DNA of 32,051 nucleotides, taken from NCBI RefSeq assembly GCF_918698095.1, contig NZ_CAKKLY010000050.1, forward strand, positions 1 to 32,051. Reading direction: 5' to 3'. The notes under the pieces were generated by a model, which did no database searches, was not told the DNA's origin, and saw only the letters and a program-made list of their open reading frames with translations. Origin of the DNA: Arthrobacter sp. Bi83 (GTDB lineage Bacteria > Actinomycetota > Actinomycetes > Actinomycetales > Micrococcaceae). Made by a program: the position numbers and the translations under genes. How positions within the stretch are numbered: the first letter of the stretch is position 1; every line of letters starts with the position of its first letter. Shown here in pieces: positions 7,510 through 15,897 of the stretch.

Positions 7510-9564
7510 GTGAGCTCCGCCACTGAGAGTCCCGCCACCGAAGGCCAGCCCGCCCCCGCAGAAACAACGGGTCACGGCACCATCCCGACTATCGACAGCC
7601 CGGCCTCCGAAACGCCGGTGGCCGCCGAGAAGATCGGCGCCGGCGCCTCCGCGGAGGACGCCCGCGCCGTCGCCGAGGCGGCCCGCGAGACCGCCTGGGA
7701 GCGGCCGAGCTTTGCCAAAGGCCTGTACCTCGGCAGCTTCGACCTCAGCCTCATCCATCCCTGGCCCGCGGCCAAGGCCGATGACGTGGAGCGCGGCGAA
7801 GCCTTCATGGAGCGTCTCACGGAGCTCTGCCGGACCATGTCCGGCAGGCTGATCGAGCGTGAGGCCAAAGTCCCGGACGAATACCTCAGGGGCCTGGCCG
7901 ACCTCGGCGTGTTCGGCATGAAGATCCCGCTGGAGTACGGCGGCCTGGGGCTGTCGCTGGTGTATTACGGCCGCGCCCTCGCGCTGCTGGGTTCGGTGCA
8001 CCCCAGCCTCGGCGCGCTGCTGTCCGCCCACCAGTCCATCGGCGTGCCCGAGCCGGTAAAGGTGTTCGGCACCGCTGAACAGAAGCAGGAATACCTGCCG
8101 CGATGCGCGGGCGGCGCCATTACCGCCTTCCTCCTCACCGAGCCCGACGTCGGCAGCGACCCCGCCAGGATGGGCAGCACCGCCGTGCCCACGGACGACG
8201 GCGAGGCATACGTTTTGGACGGCGTGAAACTTTGGACCACCAACGGAGTGATCGCGGAACTTGTGGTGGTAATGGCCGTGGTGCCGCGGCACACCGACGC
8301 CGACGGAACCGTCCACAAAGGCGGCATCACCGCCTTCGTCGTGGAGATGGACACGCCGGGCATCACGGTGGAAAACAGGAATGCCTTCATGGGCCTGCGC
8401 GGCATCGAGAACGGCGTCACCCGCTTCCACCGGGTCAGGGTTCCGGCGGCCAACAGGCTGGGCCGCGAGGGCCAGGGCCTGAAAATCGCGCTGACAACCC
8501 TCAACACGGGCCGCCTCTCCATCCCCGCACTGTGTGTTGCGTCGGGCCGGTGGAGCCTGAAGATTGCCCGGGAATGGTCCAACGCCCGCACCCAGTGGGG
8601 CCGCCCGGTGGGACAGCACGAGGCCGTCAGCAAGAAAATTGCCTACATCGCCGCCACCGCCTTCGCCCTCGACGCGGTGTTTGAACTGTCCGCTGAACTG
8701 GCCGATGCCGGCCAAAAGGATGTGCGGATCGAGGCCGCCCTGGCGAAGCTGTGGTCCACCGAACGCAGCTGCCAGATTGCCGACGAACTCGTGCAGATCC
8801 GTGGCGGCCGCGGCTTCGAAACCGCCGATTCGCTGGAGGCCCGCGGCGAGCGCGCCGTCCCCGCGGAGCAGCAGCTGCGCGACCTGCGCATCAACCGGAT
8901 CTTTGAAGGATCCTCGGAGATCATGAAGCTGCTCATCGCCCGTGAAGCCGTGGACGCCCACCTGGCCGCCGCCGGGGACCTGGCGTCCGTGGACGCCAGC
9001 CTCTCGGACAAGGCGAGGGCCGCCGTCGGGGCGTCCGGCTTCTACGCGAAGTGGCTGCCCAAACTCCTGGCGGGCGCCGGCATGGACCCGCGGTCCTACA
9101 GCGAGTTCGGCCGGCTCGCCAAGCAGCTCCGCTTTGTGGAACGGTCCTCGCGGCGGCTCGCCCGACAGACGTTCTACGGCATGGGGCGCTGGCAGGCCAA
9201 GCTGGAGCATAAGCAGGCGTTCCTGGGACGGATCGTGGACATCGGCGCCGAGCTCTTCGCCATGGCCGCGTGCTGCTCCCGGGCGGAGATGCTGCTCCGC
9301 ACGGCTCCGGAGCGCGGCGCCACCGCGTTCGAGCTGGCCGAGGCCTTTTGCGAGCAGGCCCGCGTCCGGGTGGACGAATACTTCGACCAGCTGTGGCGCA
9401 ACACCGACGACGGCGACCGTGAACTCTCGCGCAAAGTCCTCGCCGGAGACTACGAGTGGCTCGAAGCCGGTGTGCTGGACCAGTCCGAGGGCACCGGGCC
9501 GTGGATTGCCGACGCCGCACCCCGGGCCTCGGTAAAGGAGGACCTACACCGGAAATACCGCTGA
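7510..9564 (+). CDS. Long (VLCAD-like) acyl-CoA dehydrogenase
   Basis: A 684-residue FAD enzyme expected to catalyse the first, alpha-beta dehydrogenation step of fatty-acid beta-oxidation. Residues 1-60 are a low-complexity Ala/Pro/Glu-rich extension. The acyl-CoA dehydrogenase N-terminal and middle domains follow (PLEYGGLGLS at 140-149; TEPDVGSDP at 210-218; LWTTNG at 241-246), then the C-terminal helical domain (RTQWGRPVGQHEAV near 360-373). The putative catalytic base is Glu466 in RIFEGSSEI, in the position of the MCAD/VLCAD glutamate. About 200 further residues form a C-terminal extension, as in VLCAD/ACAD9-type enzymes. The GTG start at 7510 has GAGGAG about 8 nt upstream. Substrate chain length cannot be read from the sequence. 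Confidence 0.9.
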   Translation: MSSATESPATEGQPAPAETTGHGTIPTIDSPASETPVAAEKIGAGASAEDARAVAEAARETAWERPSFAKGLYLGSFDLSLIHPWPAAKADDVERGEAFMERLTELCRTMSGRLIEREAKVPDEYLRGLADLGVFGMKIPLEYGGLGLSLVYYGRALALLGSVHPSLGALLSAHQSIGVPEPVKVFGTAEQKQEYLPRCAGGAITAFLLTEPDVGSDPARMGSTAVPTDDGEAYVLDGVKLWTTNGVIAELVVVMAVVPRHTDADGTVHKGGITAFVVEMDTPGITVENRNAFMGLRGIENGVTRFHRVRVPAANRLGREGQGLKIALTTLNTGRLSIPALCVASGRWSLKIAREWSNARTQWGRPVGQHEAVSKKIAYIAATAFALDAVFELSAELADAGQKDVRIEAALAKLWSTERSCQIADELVQIRGGRGFETADSLEARGERAVPAEQQLRDLRINRIFEGSSEIMKLLIAREAVDAHLAAAGDLASVDASLSDKARAAVGASGFYAKWLPKLLAGAGMDPRSYSEFGRLAKQLRFVERSSRRLARQTFYGMGRWQAKLEHKQAFLGRIVDIGAELFAMAACCSRAEMLLRTAPERGATAFELAEAFCEQARVRVDEYFDQLWRNTDDGDRELSRKVLAGDYEWLEAGVLDQSEGTGPWIADAAPRASVKEDLHRKYR

Positions 9565-9566
9565 GC

Positions 9567-9594
9567 GCGGGACGGAACCCGCTTGCCGGCCGGC
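9567..9594 (+). terminator. Possible terminator hairpins after the acyl-CoA dehydrogenase
   Basis: GCGGG (9567-9571) pairs with CCCGC (9578-9582), followed by the self-complementary GCCGGCCGGC (9585-9594). There is no T-run, so this is only a weak structural candidate. Confidence 0.25.
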
Positions 9595-9613
9595 AGACGG
9601 CACGAAAACCAAA

Positions 9614-9631
9614 TAGTAAGCATCCTTGCTA
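9614..9631. promoter_or_regulatory. Inverted repeat upstream of the 4-helix membrane gene
   Basis: TAGTAAG (9614-9620) and CTTGCTA (9625-9631) form 7-bp arms with one mismatch around CATC. The site sits about 110-125 bp before the start at 9741, in an AT-richer patch than its surroundings, as expected for an operator or upstream promoter element. No binding protein can be named. Confidence 0.35.
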
Positions 9632-9740
9632 AGTCGGATTGAACGGAGTTAGCTAGAACTGAGGCCAGCGCCTTGGCCTCGGCATTGCGTTGCCCGGCTT
9701 AGATCTGAGCCCGGTCCGTTCAATGAAAGCGAGACGTTCA

Positions 9741-10592
9741 ATGAGCAGCCCCATAAGTTCCGAGGACAGGCGCCCCCGCCGCACCCAATCCCAATCCCAA
9801 TCCCAATCCCAACCCAGCACCGACGACACCCCGGTTTACGACGCCACGCAATCAGGCGACACGGACGCATGGAGCACGGACGAGCGCGAGGGCGGCCGGA
9901 GGGACACCGACACGCGGGCCATGAACACCCAGGCGCCCTACGCTGAGCGCGACTACACACAGGAGGCGCACACCAGCGCGGTCCCGCGTACCGATCCCGG
10001 GATGGCGTCGCGGGAGATCGCCGTGGCCCGTGAAAAGGAGGCCTTCGGCGGTATCCAGGTGGGCTCGGCGTTCTTCGGCTGGCTGGCCGCTACGGGCATG
10101 GCCGTCCTGCTGACCGCCCTGGTGGCGGCCGCCGGGACAGCCGTCGGCCTCGCCACGAACACTGATGTGAACGCGGCTGTCGGACAGGCGACGACGAATC
10201 AGACAGTGGGCGTCGTGGGCATCATTATGCTGCTGGTCATCCTGTTCGTCTCCTACTACAGCGGCGGCTATGTCGCCGGCCGGATGGCGCGCTTCAACGG
10301 GGCCAAGCAGGGCTTCATGGTGTGGATCTGGGCCCTGATCGCCGCCGTGATCGTGGCCGTGCTGGGCCTGATCGCCGGGGAGCGGTTCAATATCCTCGCA
10401 CAGTTGAACAGCTTCCCGAGGATTCCCATTAACGAAGGCCAGCTCAACACCACGAGCATCATCGCCGCCGTTGTGGTGGCTGCTGTGGCCCTGGTGGGCG
10501 CCGTGCTGGGCGGGATGACCGGCATGCACTTCCACCGCAAGGTGGACCGCGCCGGCTTCACGCCCACCGCGGACTACGATGACCGCCATTAA
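9741..10592 (+). CDS. Four-helix membrane protein with disordered N-terminus
   Basis: A 283-residue membrane protein of no family that I can name firmly. The first roughly 100 residues are polar and Ser/Gln/Asp-rich, including (QS)n encoded by a hexanucleotide repeat. Four hydrophobic helices follow: FFGWLAATGMAVLLTALVAAA, then VGVVGIIMLLVILFVSYYSGG, GFMVWIWALIAAVIVAVLGL, and IIAAVVVAAVALVGAVLGG. Small-residue motifs (GGYVAGRMARF, GGMTGMHFH) flank the helices. ATG at 9741 is chosen; ATG at 9723 is an in-frame alternative and a TTG at 9690 is less likely. It converges on the ychJ-like gene with only 9 bp between stops. Envelope or stress roles are possible but not shown. Confidence 0.7.
   Translation: MSSPISSEDRRPRRTQSQSQSQSQPSTDDTPVYDATQSGDTDAWSTDEREGGRRDTDTRAMNTQAPYAERDYTQEAHTSAVPRTDPGMASREIAVAREKEAFGGIQVGSAFFGWLAATGMAVLLTALVAAAGTAVGLATNTDVNAAVGQATTNQTVGVVGIIMLLVILFVSYYSGGYVAGRMARFNGAKQGFMVWIWALIAAVIVAVLGLIAGERFNILAQLNSFPRIPINEGQLNTTSIIAAVVVAAVALVGAVLGGMTGMHFHRKVDRAGFTPTADYDDRH
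9784..9813 (+). repeat. CCCAAT hexanucleotide repeat within a coding region
   Basis: Four perfect CCCAAT units plus one CCCAAC, in frame, encode alternating Gln-Ser in the disordered N-terminus of the membrane protein. Because the unit is two codons long, slippage would change length without shifting the frame. Confidence 0.85.
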
Positions 10593-10601
10593 GAGCTGCG
10601 A

Positions 10602-11009
10602 TCAGGCCTGGTGCAGAACGACGGCGTCCAAGTAGTACCAGCGCCGGTCCACCCTTAGAAAGCGGCTCGTTTCGTGGTGGACGCCGCGTTCGCCGTCCTG
10701 CCTGAAGTGCGCCCTGAATTCCACGGTGCCCTGGGTGTCCAGCGGGCCGCCGCGGCTCGTGGACACGACGTCCAGCCGGCGCCACTCAAGGCCAGGATCG
10801 AGCTCCAGCTCCGAGGGCCGCGTGTCCGGATGCCAGGTTTTGAGCAGATAACCGGCATCGAGGAGGACGAACGCGCTGTAGCGGGAACGCATCAGCTGTT
10901 CTGCCGTTGCGGCTTCAGCGGATCCGCGGTGGAAACGGCCGCAGCAGTCCGCGTACTGCTCTCCGGAGAGGCACGGGCAGTTACCGGCAAAGGGCTCTGG
11001 CTGGGTCAC
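10602..11009 (-). CDS. YchJ-family protein with SEC-C zinc motif
   Basis: A 135-residue protein of the YchJ (UPF0225) family. The N-terminus has the SEC-C-type metal motif: Cys11, Cys13, Cys22 and Cys23 in NCPCLSGEQYADCC. It is followed by the conserved AEQLMRSRYSAFVL segment and an NTF2-like alpha+beta domain ending in RWYYLDAVV. SEC-C motifs bind zinc and occur in SecA and many small proteins; the cellular role of YchJ is not established. The GTG start at 11009 is preceded by a GGGGA stretch in the mRNA at suitable distance. It is monocistronic, divergent from the gene at 11218 and convergent with the upstream membrane gene. Confidence 0.85.
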   Translation of the reverse strand: MTQPEPFAGNCPCLSGEQYADCCGRFHRGSAEAATAEQLMRSRYSAFVLLDAGYLLKTWHPDTRPSELELDPGLEWRRLDVVSTSRGGPLDTQGTVEFRAHFRQDGERGVHHETSRFLRVDRRWYYLDAVVLHQA

Positions 11010-11217
11010 GGCATCCCCTGGAAAATGTGGTGTTTACTTGCTAATTCCGACTATATGCCTGCCGGGAGGGGCGCATCCGATAACAGGTTCGAAACAACAC
11101 CGGCGGGGCCTTGTCATGCGGGCATGTCGGCAGTAAATAGTCCGTATGGTGGTTAGGGGCTGTTTCCGGTTGTGACTGTCGCGGGGTGCGGCAGCCGCGG
11201 GCTGTTAGGAGGGTGAA

Positions 11218-12069
11218 GTGGGAGATCCGACAACGATTGCACTGAACCTGACATTTTTTGGCACGGTGTTTGTGGCCTTTGTCATGTTCATTGGGCTCTT
11301 CATTATTTTCACGGCCATGCTGCTGATCGCCGGGACCGGCCGCCTCACCGCCCTGATCGTCATGGCCCTGTTCGGCAGGTTCCCCAAAACCGACACCATC
11401 GAGCTGGTGCGGCTGTCCGCGGACGGCCAGATCGCCCGGAGTGTGCCCGTCGCAGAGTCCGCCAACAGCCACCCCGCCGAGGATCGGCCGGGAAAGGCCC
11501 GGCCCGCAAAGCCCCGGCTGCCCAAGACGCAAAGCACTTCCCGCCCGGTTCGCGCGCCGCGCCCTCCCATCGACTGGAAGAAACTGCTGACCCGCGCCGG
11601 ACTCGAAGAGGCGCTGCGCACCGCCGTCGTTCATCACCCCCTGGTGACAGCAGCGCGCCCGGTACCGCCGGTCCTCGCGAAGGACTGGGCGGACGCCGTT
11701 GCCGCGGCGGATGCCCGTGCCGTGGCGCGGGCCCGCGCGGCGGCTCCCACGATCGATGTCCCGGTCCGCGACGTTCCCGTCACGGGCACCGGCGAAATCG
11801 TGAAAGTTGCGCCGCTGGTGGAATCCGCCCTGCACCATGGCGCCCGCGCACCGCTCACCCAGGTCCCGCCGCCGCCGTCCCACGCGCCCGGCGAAAAGGG
11901 CAGCGGAAACGGAGCAAAGAGCCCGCAGCCGGCGCAGCCATCGACCGCGAAGTCCGCCCAGCCGGCAAGGCCCGCCAAGAAGCCTGCCAACGCCGGCCAC
12001 ATGGCCATCCTGGATACCGGGTCCATGGTCTCGCTGTCGCAGCACACCGAATCACGCATCCGGTCCTGA
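11218..12069 (+). CDS. Membrane-anchored protein with Pro/Ala-rich cytoplasmic region
   Basis: A 283-residue protein of unknown function. Residues about 8-55 form two adjacent hydrophobic helices (FFGTVFVAFVMFIGLFIIF, then MLLIAGTGRLTALIVMALFG). The rest is hydrophilic and rich in Pro, Ala and Lys (PAKPRLPK, PPPPSHAPG, AQPARPAKKP), so probably largely disordered. The GTG start at 11218 has AGGAGG at 11208-11213, a strong ribosome binding site. The helical hairpin resembles the smaller protein at 7145. There is no catalytic motif. It could be a membrane-tethered scaffold, but this is inference from composition only. Confidence 0.65.
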   Translation: MGDPTTIALNLTFFGTVFVAFVMFIGLFIIFTAMLLIAGTGRLTALIVMALFGRFPKTDTIELVRLSADGQIARSVPVAESANSHPAEDRPGKARPAKPRLPKTQSTSRPVRAPRPPIDWKKLLTRAGLEEALRTAVVHHPLVTAARPVPPVLAKDWADAVAAADARAVARARAAAPTIDVPVRDVPVTGTGEIVKVAPLVESALHHGARAPLTQVPPPPSHAPGEKGSGNGAKSPQPAQPSTAKSAQPARPAKKPANAGHMAILDTGSMVSLSQHTESRIRS

Positions 12070-12202
12070 CACCGCGGGGGACGGCAGCGCAAGGGACCCC
12101 CCGTGCCAGCTAACCCCGCGGCAGCCCTGCGGGTGACACGGCTGGCGGATGACCGGCCTGTATCCCTTACCCTGAGCAACCATCTCCGCTAGCGTGAAAC
12201 CC

Positions 12203-13207
12203 ATGGAATTCAGATACCTCGGAAACAGCGGCTTCAAGATCTCGGAAATCACGTTCGGCAACTGGCTGACGCACGGCTCCCAGGTGGAGAACGACGTCGC
12301 CACCCAGTGCGTGCGGGCAGCGCTGGACGCCGGCATCAGCACCTTTGACACCGCCGACGTCTACGCCAACACCGCCGCGGAGACCGTCCTCGGCGAAGCG
12401 CTCAAGGGCGAACGGCGCCAGTCCCTGGAAATTTTCACCAAGGTCTTCGGTCCCACCGGGCCCAAGGGCAAGAACGATCTCGGCCTGTCCCGCAAGCACA
12501 TCATGGAGTCGATAGACGGCTCGCTCAGCAGGCTGCAGACGGACTACGTGGACCTGTACCAGGCACACCGCTACGACGTCGAGACACCGCTGGAAGAGAC
12601 CATGCAGGCGTTCGCGGACATCGTGCGGCAGGGCAAAGCGCTGTACATCGGCGTCAGCGAATGGACCGCGGAGCAGCTCAGGAACGGGCACGCGCTGGCG
12701 AAGGAACTCGGCTTCCAGCTGATCTCCAACCAGCCGCAGTACTCCATGCTCTGGCGGGTCATCGAGGAAGAGGTGGTCCCGGCGTCGGAGGAACTGGGCG
12801 TCTCCCAGATCGTGTGGTCCCCCATGGCGCAGGGCGTGCTGAGCGGCAAGTACCTGCCCGGCCAGCCGCTGCCGGAGGGCAGCCGCGCCACGGATGAAAA
12901 GGGCGGCGCCAAGATGATCCAGCGCTGGATGCGCGACGACGTCCTCACCGGCGTGCAGGAGCTCAAGCCGATCGCCGACGAAGCCGGGCTGACCATGCCG
13001 CAGTTGGCGGTGGCCTGGGTGCTGCAGAACCCGAACGTGGCGTCCGCCATTATTGGCGCCTCGCGGCCCGAGCAGATCGCGGACACTGTGGCTGCATCGG
13101 GAGTCACGCTTGAGGCGGACATCATGAAGAAGATCGACGCCGCGATCGGTTCACTCGCCGAGCGTGATCCTTCCCAGACGAAGTCCCCCGAAACGCGCGA
13201 AGGCTAG
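12203..13207 (+). CDS. Aldo/keto reductase (KCNAB/YghZ-like)
   Basis: A 334-residue NADP(H)-dependent TIM-barrel oxidoreductase reducing aldehydes or ketones. The catalytic tetrad is visible: Asp49 and Tyr54 in FDTADVY, Lys80 in FTKVFG, and His122 in YQAHRYD. The cofactor-binding C-terminal part has SPMAQGVLSGKY and AIIGASRPEQI, typical of the AKR subgroup related to potassium-channel beta subunits. ATG at 12203 fits the family N-terminus (MEFRYLGNSG); a GTG three codons earlier (12194) is possible. Only 8 bp separate it from the following NmrA-like reductase, so the two are very likely cotranscribed. The physiological substrate is unknown. Confidence 0.9.
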   Translation: MEFRYLGNSGFKISEITFGNWLTHGSQVENDVATQCVRAALDAGISTFDTADVYANTAAETVLGEALKGERRQSLEIFTKVFGPTGPKGKNDLGLSRKHIMESIDGSLSRLQTDYVDLYQAHRYDVETPLEETMQAFADIVRQGKALYIGVSEWTAEQLRNGHALAKELGFQLISNQPQYSMLWRVIEEEVVPASEELGVSQIVWSPMAQGVLSGKYLPGQPLPEGSRATDEKGGAKMIQRWMRDDVLTGVQELKPIADEAGLTMPQLAVAWVLQNPNVASAIIGASRPEQIADTVAASGVTLEADIMKKIDAAIGSLAERDPSQTKSPETREG

Positions 13208-13215
13208 GAGGGGCC

Positions 13216-14067
13216 ATGACAGATCTCCCTGACCTTGCCGTGACCGGCTCCACCGGCGTGCTCGGAGGGATGGTGGCGCGCCAGCTTGCGGATGCCGGCT
13301 TCTCCCAGCGCCTGCTGGTGCGCGACGCCGGCCGCGCACCGGAGCTGCAGGACGCACCGTCCGCCGTGGTCAGCTACGCGGATCCGGTGCTTGCACGTTC
13401 CGCCCTTGACGGCGTGAAGACGCTGTTCATGGTTTCCGCGGCCGAGGCCGAGGACCGGCTGCAGCAGCACTACACGTTCGTGGACGCCGCTGCCGCGGCC
13501 GGGGTGCAGCACATTGTCTACACCTCGTTCTTCGGTGCGGCGCCGGACGCGTCCTTCACCCTGGCGCGGGACCACTACGCCACGGAGGAGCGGATCCGGG
13601 CGTCCGGCATGGCCTTCACGTTCCTGCGGGACAACTTCTACCTGGACTTCCTGCCGATGCTGGCCGGGGAGGACGGCGTGGTCCGGGGGCCCGCCGGGGA
13701 CGGCGTCATGGCTGCCGTGGCCCGGGAAGACATTGCCCGGAGCGCAGTGGCGGTGCTGCGGGACCCCGCGGTGCATGCGGGCTTCACCTACAACCTCACC
13801 GGGCCGGAGGACATCTCGCTGGCCCGCGCGGCCGAAGTGCTTTCCAACGCCACGGGAAGGACCGTCACGTACCACAATGAAACGCTCGAGGAGGCGTACT
13901 CCTCGCGGGCTTCCTACGGCGCTCCGGCGTGGCAGGTCAAGGCCTGGGTGAGCACGTACACGGCGATCGCGAACCGGGAGCTGGCCGGGCCGACGTCGGA
14001 TGTGCACGGCCTGACGGGGCAGGACCCCATCGGGCTCGCGGAGTTCGTGAAGCTGCCGCAGATTTAG
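13216..14067 (+). CDS. NmrA-like NAD(P)-binding oxidoreductase (atypical SDR)
   Basis: A 283-residue Rossmann protein. The dinucleotide-binding loop is VTGSTGVLGGMVARQL (about residues 9-24). The remainder fits the NmrA/QOR2-like atypical SDR group, with VYTSFFGAAPDASF and FTFLRDNFYLDFLPML segments. It lacks the canonical YxxxK pair in a clear form, so it may be a quinone reductase or a redox sensor rather than a classical SDR. TAGGAGGGG just before ATG 13216 is a strong ribosome binding site. Probably in an operon with the aldo/keto reductase 8 bp upstream, which suggests a shared carbonyl or quinone detoxification role (inference). Confidence 0.87.
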   Translation: MTDLPDLAVTGSTGVLGGMVARQLADAGFSQRLLVRDAGRAPELQDAPSAVVSYADPVLARSALDGVKTLFMVSAAEAEDRLQQHYTFVDAAAAAGVQHIVYTSFFGAAPDASFTLARDHYATEERIRASGMAFTFLRDNFYLDFLPMLAGEDGVVRGPAGDGVMAAVAREDIARSAVAVLRDPAVHAGFTYNLTGPEDISLARAAEVLSNATGRTVTYHNETLEEAYSSRASYGAPAWQVKAWVSTYTAIANRELAGPTSDVHGLTGQDPIGLAEFVKLPQI

Positions 14068-14096
14068 CTGGCCGGCTCGCGCGGCTAATCAGGCGC

Positions 14097-14141
14097 TGAC
14101 GGTCCTGGGATTGACGGTCCCGGGATTGACGGTCCTGGGGG
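14097..14141 (+). repeat. Three tandem copies of a 15-bp unit
   Basis: TGACGGTCCTGGGAT (14097-14111), TGACGGTCCCGGGAT (14112-14126) and TGACGGTCCTGGGGG (14127-14141) lie head to tail, 30 bp after the NmrA-like gene and about 63 bp before the molybdoenzyme. They could be iterated binding sites or a slippage product. Confidence 0.8.
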
Positions 14142-14204
14142 CGCGGCGTAAACCTGTGAAGTGGGGGGACGCCCGTCCGCAGAACCGAGCAGAATCGCAA
14201 TGCC

Positions 14205-15314
14205 ATGTCCAAGCTGATCTACAGACGCCGTCAGTCCGCCCGGCCGGCTCCGCATGCTGGGGAACCCACCTATGGTCCGCTCACCGCAGAGGAACTGCAG
14301 CTCGCGGTGCGAAACCACTCAATGCCGCTGGAGGCGCTCCGGGAGGACATCACGCCGCCCGGACTGCATTATGTTCTGACGCATTTCGATATCCCGCACA
14401 TCGACGCCGGGTCCTGGCATTTGCGGATCGGCGGCGCCGTGGAGCGGTCGCTGGAACTGAGCCTGGCCGCACTGAAGAAGGACCCGGCCATCAGCGTCCC
14501 TGTGACGCTGGAGTGTGCCGGCAACGGGCGCTCACTCCTGAAACCGAGGCCGCTGAGCCAGCCGTGGACGCTCGAAGCAGTGGGCACCGCGGTGTGGACG
14601 GGGGTTCCGCTGGCTTACCTGCTGGCGCAGGCCCGCGTGGAGCCCGAAGCCGTTGAGATCGTGTTCACCGGGTTGGACGAGGGAATCCAGGGCGGCGTCC
14701 GGCAGCAGTACGCGCGGAGCCTGCCGATCGCGGAGGCGCTCCGGGCCGACGTCGTGCTTGCCTACAAGATGAACGGCAGCGAGCTCCCGCCGCAGCACGG
14801 CTATCCGCTGCGGCTGGTGGTTCCCGGTTGGTACGGCATGACGAGCGTCAAGTGGCTGCAGTCCATCCAGGTGGTGACCGTGCCGTTCCACGGCTTCCAG
14901 CAGTCGGTCGCGTACCGCTACCAGCACACCGCGGACGACGCCGGCGCGCCGGTTTCGCGGATCAGGATCCGTTCGCTGATGCTTCCGCCGGGCATTCCGG
15001 ACTTCTATACACGCCGGCGCATCCTTTCCCGCGGCCCGGTGATGCTGCGCGGCCGGGCCTGGTCCGGTGAAGGCGCCGTGACGGGTGTGGACGTCGGTAT
15101 CGACGGCAAGTGGGCGCCCGCGCAGCTGGAGAAGGCCGCCGGCGCTTTTGCATGGCGCGGCTGGAGCTTCCCGTGGGTCGCCGATCCCGGCGAGCATGAG
15201 CTGGCCTGCCGGGCCACGGACGCAACCGGCGCCGTCCAGCCGCTCGAGCAGCACTGGAACTACCAGGGCATGGGCAACAACGTGGTCCAGCGGGTAAAGG
15301 TCAGGGTGGAGTAG
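14205..15314 (+). CDS. Sulfite-oxidase-family molybdopterin oxidoreductase
   Basis: A 369-residue molybdenum enzyme. The Mo-pterin domain (about residues 45-230) has the cysteine expected to ligate molybdenum, Cys104 in TLECAGNGR. The Mo-co dimerisation domain follows from about residue 245 to the end (SRIRIRSLMLPPG, RGRAWSGEGAVTGVDV). There is no haem b5 domain and no Tat signal peptide, so it is likely cytoplasmic and needs an external electron acceptor. Activity on sulfite itself is not certain, because the family also includes reductases of other oxo-compounds. ATG at 14205 begins MSKLIYRRRQ; the ribosome binding site is weak. No Moco biosynthesis gene lies nearby. Confidence 0.88.
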   Translation: MSKLIYRRRQSARPAPHAGEPTYGPLTAEELQLAVRNHSMPLEALREDITPPGLHYVLTHFDIPHIDAGSWHLRIGGAVERSLELSLAALKKDPAISVPVTLECAGNGRSLLKPRPLSQPWTLEAVGTAVWTGVPLAYLLAQARVEPEAVEIVFTGLDEGIQGGVRQQYARSLPIAEALRADVVLAYKMNGSELPPQHGYPLRLVVPGWYGMTSVKWLQSIQVVTVPFHGFQQSVAYRYQHTADDAGAPVSRIRIRSLMLPPGIPDFYTRRRILSRGPVMLRGRAWSGEGAVTGVDVGIDGKWAPAQLEKAAGAFAWRGWSFPWVADPGEHELACRATDATGAVQPLEQHWNYQGMGNNVVQRVKVRVE

Positions 15315-15354
15315 CCGGGACGCTGGCACTCCGCTCCGCCCGTACTCTGGGCAC

Positions 15355-15798
15355 ATGAGCAAGCAACCAACAACGTGGCACGAAGAGCATAAGGCCCAGT
15401 TAAGCCGGGGGCAACGCGCGGCCGACGTCATGCGGAACGGCATGGGCAGCTGGCCGTTTGTGGGCGGCTTCATCGGGTTCATGATTGCCTGGGCATTGGT
15501 GAATTCCCTCGTCCTTGCGTCCAAGGCGTGGGATCCCTACCCGTACATCCTGCTGAACCTGTTCCTTTCCATGCTCGCCGGGCTGCAGGGCGCCATCCTG
15601 CTCATCGCCGCCAAACGCCAGGATGCCATCGCGGCGGTTATGGCCCAGCACGACTACGACACCGATGTGCAGGCCGAAGCCGAGATCGAGCGGCTGACGG
15701 CCATCAACAACCAGCAGCTGGAGATCCTCCACGAGCTGCGCCAGCTTCTTCGCGACCGCGGTGACGCGGCGCAGCGGGAGGGTGGTCACTCCCAGTAG
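15355..15798 (+). CDS. DUF1003 membrane protein
   Basis: A 147-residue protein of the DUF1003 family. Two hydrophobic helices (about residues 32-55, WPFVGGFIGFMIAWALVNSL; and 62-86, PYILLNLFLSMLAGLQGAILLI) are joined by the conserved WDPYPYILLN turn. A charged helical, coiled-coil-like C-terminus follows (EIERLTAINNQQLEILHELRQLL). The family function is not established. Its start is 40 bp after the molybdoenzyme, and it could be cotranscribed. Confidence 0.87.
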   Translation: MSKQPTTWHEEHKAQLSRGQRAADVMRNGMGSWPFVGGFIGFMIAWALVNSLVLASKAWDPYPYILLNLFLSMLAGLQGAILLIAAKRQDAIAAVMAQHDYDTDVQAEAEIERLTAINNQQLEILHELRQLLRDRGDAAQREGGHSQ

Positions 15799-15880
15799 TC
15801 CCCGCCGGGCGTGCCCTTTTGATAGATCACCCGTCATGTTATTCGGCGGCCGGGCTGCAGAGGGTCGGAATGGGGGCCGC

Positions 15881-15886
15881 TATACT
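15881..15886 (+). promoter_or_regulatory. TATACT -10 element close to the S4-domain gene start
   Basis: TATACT is a near-consensus -10 hexamer only 11 bp before ATG 15898. Transcription would begin about 5 nt before the start codon, giving an almost leaderless mRNA. No Shine-Dalgarno is present between the hexamer and the ATG, in agreement with this. No good -35 is visible at 16-18 bp spacing. Confidence 0.4.
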
Positions 15887-15897
15887 CGGCAGCAGTC

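Noticed and set aside
7417..9210. 597-codon minus-strand frame opposite the acyl-CoA dehydrogenase
   Set aside because: Shadow of a well-supported enzyme gene; His/Gly/Arg-rich with no recognisable domain.
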